Source: JANNAT01 sp031422555 (lineage in GTDB: Bacteria; Pseudomonadota; Alphaproteobacteria; Rhodobacterales; Rhodobacteraceae). Taken from it: DNA of 48,482 nt. The stretch spans positions 1-48,482 of the forward strand of contig JANPLZ010000143.1 of the NCBI GenBank assembly GCA_031422555.1. Direction: 5' to 3'. This document shows positions 24,401-36,400 of this stretch, in pieces. The notes beneath the pieces were generated by a model that saw nothing but the letters and a program-made list of their open reading frames with translations, ran no database searches and had not been told where the DNA came from. The position numbers were made by a program, and so were the translations under genes. How positions within the stretch are numbered: the first letter of the stretch is position 1; each line of letters starts with the position of its first letter.

Positions 24401-27400
24401 CAGCATCCCACCCGGCCCTTCGCCGGTGACCTGCACCGGAGCCTATAGCGTTACCCAAGCCGATGTTGACGCAGGCGTGATCACCAATACCGCCGCGGGC
24501 CAAGGCCGCACTGCCCAAGGCGGCACCGCCAATGACACCGCCAGCGCAACCGTGCCGATCAGTCCGGCCAATGCCACCAAGACAGCGACGCTGACCAAAA
24601 CCGCCAACCGCACCACCTTTGCCGCCGTAGGCGATGGGGTTGTCTACACCATGGCGGTCACCAATACCGGCACGCGGACGCTTAGCGGCATCACGGTGAC
24701 CGATGCGCTGGATTCAAGTTTCACCTGTGCAATTCCAACGCTGGCACCGGGGGCCACCAACAGCCTGTGCAACCTGACTTACCGGGTGACGCAGGCCGAT
24801 CTGGACCGGGGCAATGTGGTGAACCTTGCCTCGGCCGCCAGTGCCGATTTTGCCACCCTGACCAGCACGCGCACGGTGACGGGGCCCGCCCGGACGTCGA
24901 ATTACGTGTTCACCAAGGGTGCAAGTTCCGGTTACGGCGCTGCGGGTGATCTGGTGGCGTTCACGCTTGCGGCGCGCAACACCGGCAACACCACCTTGAC
25001 CGATCTGGTCATCACCGATGCGTTCTTTGATCCCGATCTGTCTTGCGCCATTGCCACCTTGGCCCCCGGCGCAACCGATAGCACTTGCACCGCCACGTAT
25101 ACGGTAACCCAAGCCGATGTGGATGCGGGTAGCATCACCAACACTGCCTCGGCCACGGCAAACGCCCCTTCCGGTGTTGCAGCGCCAGCGCCGAAAACCG
25201 CCACGGCGGTTGCAAACGGGCCTGTGTCGGCACCAAAAGTGGCGATCACCAAAACCACCAGCGGCACCAGCTATGGCGCGGTTGGCACCACCAAAACCTA
25301 TGCCTTCAGCGTCAGCAATACCGGCAACGTCACCCTGACCGGTTTGCGGGTGCAAGATACCGCGCTGGGGTTTGATTGTCTGGTCGCCGATCTGGCGCCC
25401 GGTGACAGCACGGCGCTGTGTTCGGCACCACCCGGCCCGCTAAGCGCCACCAAAACCATCGCTCAGGCCGATGTCGATGCAGGGGCCTATTCCAACGTCG
25501 CCAAAGTGACGGGGCGCAGCCTGATCGGGGCAACTGATGTTGAAGCCGAAGCACAGCTTACCCTGACCGGCCCGGCGCAATCGCCAGCGCTTGCATTGGT
25601 CAAAGACAGCGCATCGGTGCCTTTTACCGCCGTCGATCAAGTTATTTCCTATAGCTATGCGGTTCAAAACACGGGCAACATCACCCTGACCGCGCCGATT
25701 ACCGTGGTGGATGACAAGATTGCCTTGGTCACGTGCCCGGCGTCGCCCGCCGCTGGATTGCCGCCCTTGACCAGCATCACCTGCACCGGCACCTATCGGG
25801 TGACCCAAGCCGATCTGAACGCAGGATCGGTCACCAACACCGCCACGGCGAATACCTCGCAGCCGGTTGTTCCGGTCAACCCGGGCGATCCTTCGCTGGC
25901 CACGGTCACCTCGGCCCCGGCGAATGAAACCGTGGCGGCATCGCAATTGCCAGCGCTTGATCTGGACAAGCGGATCAAGGCCAGCTCGCCTTCGTCTTAT
26001 TCGGCGATCAATGGCGTGTTTACATCGGTAACCTTTGAATATGTGGTGACGAACACGGGCAATGTGACAACCACCGCCGCCATCACCATCGCCGATGATA
26101 AAATCCCCGGCACATTAACTTGTGCGCCCGCCGGGTTGGCTCCGGGGGCGTCGGTGATATGTGAACAGATCTGGACCGCTGATCAGGCGGCGCTGGACGC
26201 GGGGTTGGTCATCAACACTGCGGTCGCAAGCACCGTGTTTGGCGGCAGCGTGCGCAATTCCAACGCCGATACCGCGACGGTGACTGCGGTGCAAAGATCT
26301 GCACTGGCCGTGGTGAAAACCTTTGTGTCTACCTCGGCCCCCGGCGCGTTCAACGCGGGTGATGTCCTAAGCTATACCATCGACGTGACCAACACTGGCA
26401 ACGTGTCGATTGATGGTCCAATCACCTTGACCGATAGCCTGACCACCCCAAACTGCCCCGCCCAAGCCCCCGGTTTCAAGTTGGCACCGGGGGCGGTTCT
26501 GGCCTGCACGGCCACGCACACGGTGACGGCAAATGATCTTGATCTGGGGGCTGCGACCAACGTTGTATTCGCGACGGGCAGCTTTAACGCGCAGCCCGTG
26601 CAATCGCCGTCGGATGAGGCGATTTATCCGGTGGATCGCCAGCCAGCGCTGTCGTTGACCAAGGCCGCCGCGCCGGGATCCAGTTTTGACGGCGTTGGTG
26701 ATACCTTGATCTACAGCTACACAGTCAAAAACTCTGGCAATGTCGGTTTGGTGCGCGATATCTTCGTGGCAGACGACAAATTCAGCGGCCCGCAGTTGTG
26801 TCGTGCGGCCAGCCTTGGGCCGTTTGCCTCGGCCTCGCCGCCGGGCGCTGGCAATGGGGCCACTTTTGTCTGCAATCTGACCTACACGGTTGTGCAGGCG
26901 GATGTGGATCGGGGTTTTGTGACCAACAATGCCACCGTCAGCACGGTATACGGCGCGCCGGGGTCGGAAACCAACGTGGTGTCACCCAATGCGGCGGCCA
27001 CCGTGATGGCAATCACAACGCCTGCGTTGACGGTAGATAAAATTGTGTCGGCAGGGCCAAGCCCGGCTTTGGCAGGTGATATACTGACTTACCGGATCAC
27101 AACCACCAACACCGGCAACCAGACCATCAGTGGCGTGGCGGTAAGCGATGCGATGGTCGGGCCGCTGGTTTGCACCGTTGGCGGATCGCCCGCCCCCGCG
27201 AATGTGGTTCTGGCCCCCAATGGTGGTGTGGTTTGCACCGCCAGTTATACGGTCACGCAATCCGACATTGACGCGCAGGTGCTAACCAACACTGCCACGG
27301 CGCGTGGCGCAGATCCGCAAGGTGGCAGAGTCACCGGCAGCGATGCGGTGACGCATCCGGTGGCGGCCGCGGCCCCATTGGTCGAAGTGAGCAAAGCCAT

Positions 27401-30400
27401 CACGCCGCCCCCCGGCCCTGACGACGCGTTTTCGCTTCTTGGCCAGCCGGTAAGGTTTGTGGTCACCGTGCGCAATACCGGCAATGTTACCCTGACATCC
27501 ACCAAAGTGACCGATGATCTGGTGCCCGGTCCCTGCACCGTTGGCCCGCTGTCGCCCGGGGCCAGTGACAGCAGTTGCGCGTTTACCTATCTGGTGCAGC
27601 AAGCCGATCTTGATCGCCGGTTCGGCACCGCGCCCGATTTCTTTGCGGGCTTTACCAACACCGCCACCGGCGTGGCGCAACCCGCCAATCCCGGGGCGGC
27701 AACGGTGACCGATCAGGGCGATGTGTTTGCCAAAGGCCCCGCCCAGCAACCCGCCCTATCCTTGGTGAAAGAGGCGCAAACGGCGGATTTCGACGCCATC
27801 GGGGATATACTGACGTATCGCTATGTTGTGGCCAATACCGGCAACGTCACCCTTTTTGCGCAGCCAGTGGTCGCCGACAACAAGATACCCGCAGTGACCT
27901 GCGATCCAATCCCTGCGGGCGGGCTGCCTCCGGGACAGTTCCTGACCTGTGCGGCCAGCTATGCGGTGACCCAAGCCGATGTTGACGCGGGCAAAGTCAC
28001 CAATATCGCCAGCGTTTCGTCAACCGAGGTGACCGCCTCGCCGATCGTGACGGTGACCGTCGATGGCATCCGCACGCCGGGTGTTGATGTGGTCAAGACG
28101 CCGTCAATTTTGACCAATGCCAAAGTTGGCGATGTGATCGACTATGCCTATTCGGTAACCAACAGCGGCAATGTTTCCCTGACGGCGGTTACCGTGGCCG
28201 ATGACCAGACCAGTGCGGCGGGCACGTCGGCGCTGGTGATCGGCGGCGATGCTTTGGTCGCGGATCGTGGTGAGATAGGCAACAGCACTGATGCAGCGGG
28301 CGGTAGCATATGGTCGTCGCTTGGGCCGGGCGATACGGTTTCGTTCGCTGCGTCTTATACCGTGACCCAAGCCGATCTGGATGCCGGGGCGGCGCTGTCG
28401 AACACTGTGACGGTCACGGCAGGCAGCCCCGCAGGCACAACGCCGCCAACCGACCGGCAAACCGTGACGGTTCCTGTGGCCACGGCGGCACCGGCGCTGT
28501 TGGTGATAAAAGCCGCAAATACCGCCGGTCTGGCAACGCCGCCCGCGGTGGGAAACCAGATTGCCTATACGATCACGGTCAAAAATGCCGGGAACGTCAC
28601 GCTTGATACGGTTGTGCTGACCGATACGCTGCTGGATGCAAAAGGCGTGGCCCTGACCCCGCGGCCGGTGCCGGTTTTGATCAGCGGTGATACCGACGGG
28701 GATACCGATCTGGATGTCACTGAAACATGGACTTACACCGCCAGTTTTGCGCTGGACCAACAGGCCATCGACGCGGGCGGCGTGTCAAATCAGGTGGTGG
28801 CCGCTGCGGTTGATCCGTTCAATACGCCGGTCAGCGATATCTCTGATGATGATGGAATTGGCGCAAGCGATCCGACGCTGACCGCCCTGACCGCCAATCC
28901 CAAACTGTCGGTGGTCAAAACCGCTGTGACCGCTTTTGGCAGCAATGCCCGCGCCGATGCGGGCGATACGATTGCCTATCGCTATGCCGTCACCAACCCC
29001 GGCAATGTGACGCTGTTTGATCTGGGTCTGGTGGAAACCGGCTTTACCGGCACAGGTCCGCTGCCCGTGCCTGTCCGCACATCCGGCGGGGCCAATTTGG
29101 GGGGCGATCCGGCCATCATTGATCTGGCCGTCGGCGGCACGGCGGTTTACGCGGTGACCTATACGGTGACCCAAGCCGATGTGGACGATGGCAAAGTTGA
29201 CAATCAGGCCACCTCCGCTGCGAAAGACCCCACGGGTGCCCCCGTCAGCGATGCCAGCGGATCGGCGGCTGGCAATGATACCGTCACCTCGACACCCCTG
29301 GCGCCGTTGGGGGCGCTGCTGGTGATAAAAACGGCCAATGTGACCGCGCTGGCCAGCCCACCCGTGGCGGGCAATACGATCAGCTACCAGATCAGCGTCG
29401 CCAACACTGGCAACCTGACGCTTAGAACCGTCACGCCAGCCGATACGTTGCGCGATGCCAAAGGCGGCTCATTGACCCTGACCAGTGGACCGACACTTGG
29501 CAGTGGCGACGACGGTGACGCGCTGTTGGAGGTTGGTGAAACCTGGATCTACACCGCCAGCTTTGCGCTGACCCAAGCTGCGATTGATGCAGGTGGGGTG
29601 ACAAATTCGGTTCTGGTGTCGGCGTTTGATCTGAAAGATCGCCCGATCAGCGATATCTCGGATGACAATGGCACGGGCGCCAGCGATCCGACCGTTACCC
29701 CATTGGCGGCCAATCCGGTGATTGCCTTGGTCAAATCGGCGGTCACCGCCTTTGGCAGCAACGCGCGCGCAGATGCGGGCGATACGGTGAGCTATACTTA
29801 CACCGTCACAAACCCCGGCAATGTGACGCTGTTTGATGTGGCGCTGGTGGAAACCGGGTTTACCGGCAGTGGCCCGGTGCCTGTGCCGGTGCGCACGTCG
29901 GGCGGGGCAAATCTGGGCGGCAATCTGACCATCATTGATCTGGCAGTCGGCGGAACCGCCGTTTACAGCGCCACCTATGTTTTGACCCAAGCCGATATTG
30001 ACGCAGGCACGGTGACCAACCAGGCAACTGTAACGGCAAAAGACCCCAACAACATCACCCGCAGTGATCGCAGCGGATCGACGGCTGCCAACAACACCGC
30101 AACAGCTACAGCCCTGCCGCGCGCGGCGGCGATGACAGTGATCAAGACGGCGGATGTGTCGGCACTGGCAACGCCGCCTGTGGCGGGCAATGTCATCAGC
30201 TATACAGTGACGGTGGCAAACACCGGCAACCTGACCCTGAAAACGCTGGTGCCTTCGGACAACTTGCGCAACGGGTCGGGTCAGGTTTTGCCAAATCCGC
30301 CGGTGTTGGTGCTGATCAGCGGCGATGATGGCGACGGGCTTTTGCAGGTCACCGAAACCTGGACCTATACCGGCAGCTTTACCTTGACACAGGCGGCGAT

Positions 30401-33400
30401 TGACAGCGGGCGCGTCTCAAACGCGGCGGTGATCACCGCAAAAGATCTGCGCAACAACAACGTGGCCGATACGTCCGACAATGACGGCTTCGGCACCAGT
30501 GATCGCACCATCAGCAATCTTAGCCGGGTGCCTGCGACGAAAGTGGTGAAAACCGCAGATACGTCTGGCCTTGGTGCGCCGCCCGTCGCGGGCAACGTTG
30601 TGCCGTTCCGGGTCACCGTAGCCAATACCGGCAACGTGTCGCTGACCCAAGTGGCGCTGACCGATACCTTTACACGCCGCAATGGTGTGGTGCTGGCCCT
30701 GACGCCGGTTTTGACATCGGGTGATCTGGGTGTGGCGGGCAGGCTGGAGGTGGGCGAGGTCTGGGTTTATACCGCCAGTTATACTTTGGTGCAGGCCGAT
30801 ATTGATGCAGGTGGCATCAGCAATACCGTGCTGGCCAGATCAAGATCGCCGTCGAATGTGGCGGTGCAGGACCGCTCGGATGATGGCGATGATACCGATG
30901 GCAACACGGTTGACGACCCCACGGTTCTGAATTTCGCCGCCGTGCCTGCCTTAAGTCTGGTCAAGTCGCTGGCGGCCGGATCACCTGTGCCGTTTACCAC
31001 CGCCGGGCAGGTTCTGGCGTTTGATCTGGCGCTGCGCAACACAGGCAACGTCAGCTTGACCGCACCCATCACCATCACCGATGCGCTGGTGACAGCTGCA
31101 GGGGGGGTGGTCAACTGCCCGGTCGGAACGCTTGCCCCTGCCGCGACGCGGATTTGCGCGGCGACCTATACCGTAACCCAAGCCGATGTTGACCGCGGGT
31201 CGGTGCTGAACACCGCCACCGCCAGCGTCACCCAGCCCGTTGCGCCCGCAACCTCCGGCGGCCCGACCAGCGTTGTGGTGACAACGCCCGCGTCTGACGT
31301 GACTGCCACCGCCACGCGCAGCCCGCAGTTGACCATCGACAAACGGATCAAAGCCGGATCCGCCACATCCTATGCGGCGGTGAACGATATCGTGACCTTT
31401 GAATACATGGTTACAAATGCGGGCAATGTTACGATTGCGGGTCCGATCACCGTTGCAGACGACAAAATCGCCGGAAACCTAACCTGTTCGGCGGCCGATC
31501 TGGCCCCGGCGGCGTCGGTTACCTGCGAACAAAATTGGACCGCCACTTTGGCCGATCTGAACGCAGGATCGGTGACCAATCAAGGCGTTGGCAGTGGCCG
31601 TTTTGATGGTGCAACGGTGGCATCGCCGTCTGACAGCGTTACCATTACGGCGGTGCAAAACCCGTCGCTGGCCTTTGACAAGACCCTGATCGGCGCCACG
31701 CCGGATGAGTTTAACGTAGGCGCGCGGTTGGATTACAGCTTTGTCGTGCGCAACGATGGCAATGTAACGATCCAAGGCCCGATCACGGTGGCCGACAGCA
31801 TCACCACCGTTGCCTGCGATGCCACACCGGTTGGCGGTTTGCTGCCAGAGGCCACGCTGAACTGCACCGCCAGTTACCGGCTGCAGCCCGGCGATATTGC
31901 CCAAGGGGCCGCCACCAACGTGGCCACAGCCAGCGGGTTTTTTAACGCCACCACCGTGACATCGCCCAGCGACAGCGCGATTTATCCGGTCTCGGCCACC
32001 CCGGTGTTGTCGGTGGTCAAAGAGGTGGTTCCGGCGACCGACAGTTTTGCAACTTTGGGCGAGCAGATCACCTACCGCTATACCGTGACAAACGCCGGGC
32101 GGGCCGGGTTTTCGGACGATATCACGATCAGCGATAACAAATTGGCGGACGCCTTTGTGTGCAGGCCCAAATTGCTGGGCACGTTTAACGTTGGCGACAG
32201 TTTTGTCTGCCAGGCGGTCTATACCGTCACCCAAGCCGATCTTGACGACGAATCCGTCGTGAACGAAGCCAGCGCCATTTCGATCTTTGCGCCGGGCACG
32301 GAGAACGAGATAACGGTCACCTCGCCGGTGGCCACCAAAAGCGTGCCCGGCGTGCCCGACCCCAAATTGTCGGTTGTCAAAGATGTGGCCACCGGGCCAT
32401 CCCCTGCGGCGGTGGGCGATGTCTTGGGATACCGCATCATCGTCACCAACACCGGCAATCAAACCATCAACGGCGTTGGCGTGACTGATCCGGCGATTGC
32501 CAGTCTGGCATGTTCGCGGATGGGCAGCCCGGTGCCGTCAAATCTGGTGATGGCCCCCGGCGATGTGGTGACCTGCCTTGGCAGTTACACGGTGACCCAA
32601 GCCGATGTGAACGCCCAAGTGCTGACCAACACGGCAACCGCCGTTGGCAACGATCCCCAAGGCGTGGCCGTGACGGCGGTGGGCAGCGATGATCATCCAT
32701 TGGTTGCCGCAGCGCCCGGCGTTGAGGTGACCAAAACCTTGCTGCCCGATCCGGGCGCGGCTGCGGCGTTTACCGCGCCGGGGCAGGGGCTGACCTTTGC
32801 CATTACCGTGCGCAATACCGGCAACATCACGCTGAACGCCCTTGACGTGACTGACAACCGGGTGCCCGGCGTTTGTGTGATTGACACTTTTGCGCCGGGC
32901 GCATCGGATGCCACCTGCCGGTTTACCTATACCGCAACCCAAGCCGATATGGACGCCGTCAACGGCGCGGCACCGGTCACGGGTGGCTTTACCAATATCG
33001 CTGCGGTCACCGCACAACCCGCCAATCCGGGGGCTGCCCCGGTGACAGATACCGGCGATGTGTTTGTCAAAGGCCCGGTTCAGGCCCCGGCCTTTGGTTT
33101 TGACAAAACCGCCAGCGCGGCCACGGCGGCGGCGTTTCGCGATCAGATCACTTTTAGCTATGTCGTGACCAATCAAGGCAATATCACCCTGACCGACGCG
33201 CCGCGCGTTTTTGATGACAAGATCGCGGCGATCAGTTGCGCGCCGATGCCCCCTGCGGGCCTTGCGCCTTTGGCCACCCTGACCTGCACCGGGGCCTACA
33301 GCGTCACCCAAGCCGATGTTGACGCAGGCGGTGTGACCAATATTGCCAGCGTTGTGTCGGATCAGGTGACAACCCCGGTCACCGACAGTGTCACCATCAC

Positions 33401-36400
33401 CATCACGCCGGTGACGGGGCTGGTGCTGACCAAAGTGCCGTCGATTGCGGCGGGGGCCAAGCTGGGCGATGTGATCACCTATACTTACACCGCACGCAAC
33501 ACCGGCAACACCACCCTGACGGCGGTGACGATGGCCGATGACCACAGCAGTGCAGCGGGCACTGTGGGATTGTCCATCGCCGCGGATACGCTGAAAACCG
33601 ATGTCGCCGAACAAGGCACGTCCACCGATACCACCCCGGATGGCATTTGGGACAGGCTTGGCCCCGGTGACGAGGTGACGTTCACCGCCAGCTATACTGT
33701 TACCCAAGCTGACGTTGATGCGGGGGCAGCCCTGACGAACAGTGCAGCGGCAGAGGCTACCGGCCCGCCCGGCACCACGCCGCCTGCTGCGTCGGCAACG
33801 GTTTCGGTGCCGCTGGCCGCCGCAGCCCCGGTGCTGGAGGCGATAAAGCTGGTGGATCGCACCACTCTGTCGCAGCCGCCCGTCGCGGGCGATGTGTTGA
33901 GCTATACAATTACTTTGGCGAACCGGGGCAATGTGACGCTGACCACCGTGGCGCTGCAAGACCGCTTGCGCCGTATTGATGGCACCGTGCTGGCCTTGTC
34001 CTCTGGGCCGGTCAAGACCACCGGCGACAATGGCGTTATAGGCGCGATCGAGGTGGGCGAGGTTTGGACCTATTCCGCCAGCTATACCCTGACCCAAGCC
34101 GACATCGACGCCGGCGGCGTATCAAATCAAGTGGACGCCACCGCGCGCTCGCCTTCTGGGACCGCGGTGCGCGATTTGTCGGATGATGGTGTGCCGGGCG
34201 GCGCTGACGATCCGACCTTGGTGCAAATTCCCGCCAACCCGGCGATTGCAGGCGAAAAGACCATCGTCGCCGGATCGCCGACGCTGGGCAGCACAATCGC
34301 GTTTCTGATCACCGCCACCAACACCGGTAATGTCACGCTGACATCGGTTGGCGTGGCCCGCGATACGCTGACGCGGGCGGATGGCACCGATCTGGCGCTG
34401 AACACCGGGCCAACCTTTGTCGGGGCCAGTGCGGGGTCGGGACCGGGGGTTCTGAAGCCGGGCGAAGTGGCCAGTTATGCCGCCACCTATGTCTTGGTGC
34501 AGGCCGATATTGACGCAGGCGGCATTGCCAACACGGCCACGGTGACCGGCACGCCACCATTCGGGGGGGCTGTTACCGATGTGACGGATGATGGCGACGA
34601 CACTGATGGTAATACCAGCAATGACGCCACCGCCTTGCCAATTGCGGCTGCGCCATCGCTGGCCTTGGTCAAGCGTCTGGCGGCAGGATCGGGGCCAAGT
34701 TACAGCGCGGTTGGTCAGGTCTTGACCTTTGACTTTGACGTGACCAACGCCGGCAACGTCATTATCACCGCCCCCGTTACGGTTGACGATCCGTTGATTA
34801 CGGCGGCGGGTGGCGCGGTGATCTGCGCCGCCCCCCCCTTGGCACCGGGCGCGCAACTGATGTGCAGCGGGTCTTATGCGGTGACACAAGCCGATCTGGA
34901 TGCGGGTCAGGTCACCAACGTGGCCACGGCGCGGTCGGGGGCCACTGTAACAGCCCCAGCCAGCCGCGTTGTCCCTGCCCAACAGATGCCGGCGATGACA
35001 GTGGTGAAACTGGCCGACCCGGTCCCGCCGGCGAATTTTGTGACCGGGGCTGTGGTAAACTACCGCTACACCGTCACCAACAGTGGCAATATCACCCTGA
35101 CCGCGCCGGTCCGCATCAGTGACAACCGTATCGCGGCAGCGGCGATCAGCTGTCCGGCGCTGCCTGCGGCGGGGCTGCCGCCTGCGGCAGAACTGGTGTG
35201 CATCGCCCGCTATACTGTCACCGCCGCAGATGTTGATCTGGGGTCGGTGACCAATCTGGCGACCGCAACCGATGGCCGCACCATCAGCCCTTTGGCCAGC
35301 GAAACCATCCCGGATGCGGGTGTGCCTGCCTTGGCCATCGTCAAAACCGCCAACCCGGGGGCTGCGTTTGACGAGGTTGGCGATACCATCGGCTATAGCT
35401 ACCGCGTTACCAACAGCGGCACCCGTGCCTTTGCCGCCGCCGTTTCGGTGGTGGATGACCAGCTGGGCACCATCGCCTGCTTTGCCCCGACACCCGCCGA
35501 TCCCGATCTGATTGCGGGCGAATTTGTGACGTGCGCCGCCACCCATACGGTGACCCAAGACGATCTGGATGCCGAGCGGATCGTCAACCAAGCCTTTGCG
35601 CGCACGACCTTTGGTGCAGGGTCGGTCGAAGTTGTGTCCGGCCTCGCTTTGGTCGACGTCGTGGCCACCTTGCGGCCCGGCCTGACCCTGACCAAAACAT
35701 CGCGGCCCAATCCAGTGGCCGCGGTCGGGCAGATTGTGACCTATGCGCTGTCGGCCACCAACAGTGGCAACCAGACCCTGCGCAGCGTTGACATCAGCGA
35801 TCCAAAGCTGCCGGGCCTTGTTTGTGCGACCGCCGTTTTGCTGCGCGGGCAGGCCCTGTCTTGCCAAGGCAGCGTGACCGTGACCCAAGCCGATGTTGAT
35901 CGCGGCAGTCTGGTCAATACCGCCACCGCAACCGCGATCACCCCGCAAGGTGGCGGTGTGGGTGAAACCGCCACCGAAACCACCCGGATGCCACCCCCCG
36001 CGCCCGCGCTTGATCTGGTCAAAACCGCATCGCCCACGCCGTTTGGCGCGGTAGGCAGCACCCTTGGCTATCTTCTGGCGGTGACCAACACCGGCAATGT
36101 GACGATGACGGATGTGGTGGTCACCGATCCGATGGACCCTGCGCTGCGCTGCGTCATTCCCACTCTTGCCCCCGGCGTGCGCGACGCGCGTTGTGGCTTT
36201 AGCCTGCCGGTCAGTCAGGCTTTGGTCGATGCAGGGTCGATCACCAACACCGCGTCGGTTACTGGCCGTGATCCGTTCGACACCACCGTTGGTGATACAT
36301 CCACCCTGGTCACCGCGGGTCCGGCGCGACTGGGCGGGCTTGAGGCCGTCAAGCTGCTGTTGCCCTCGGGGTCTGCTTTGGGCAGCGCCGTGGGTTACCG

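Noticed and set aside
32538..34097. 519-codon open frame on the minus strand inside the giant gene
   Set aside because: It is the same kind of shadow of the repeat region; no domain or ribosome binding site.
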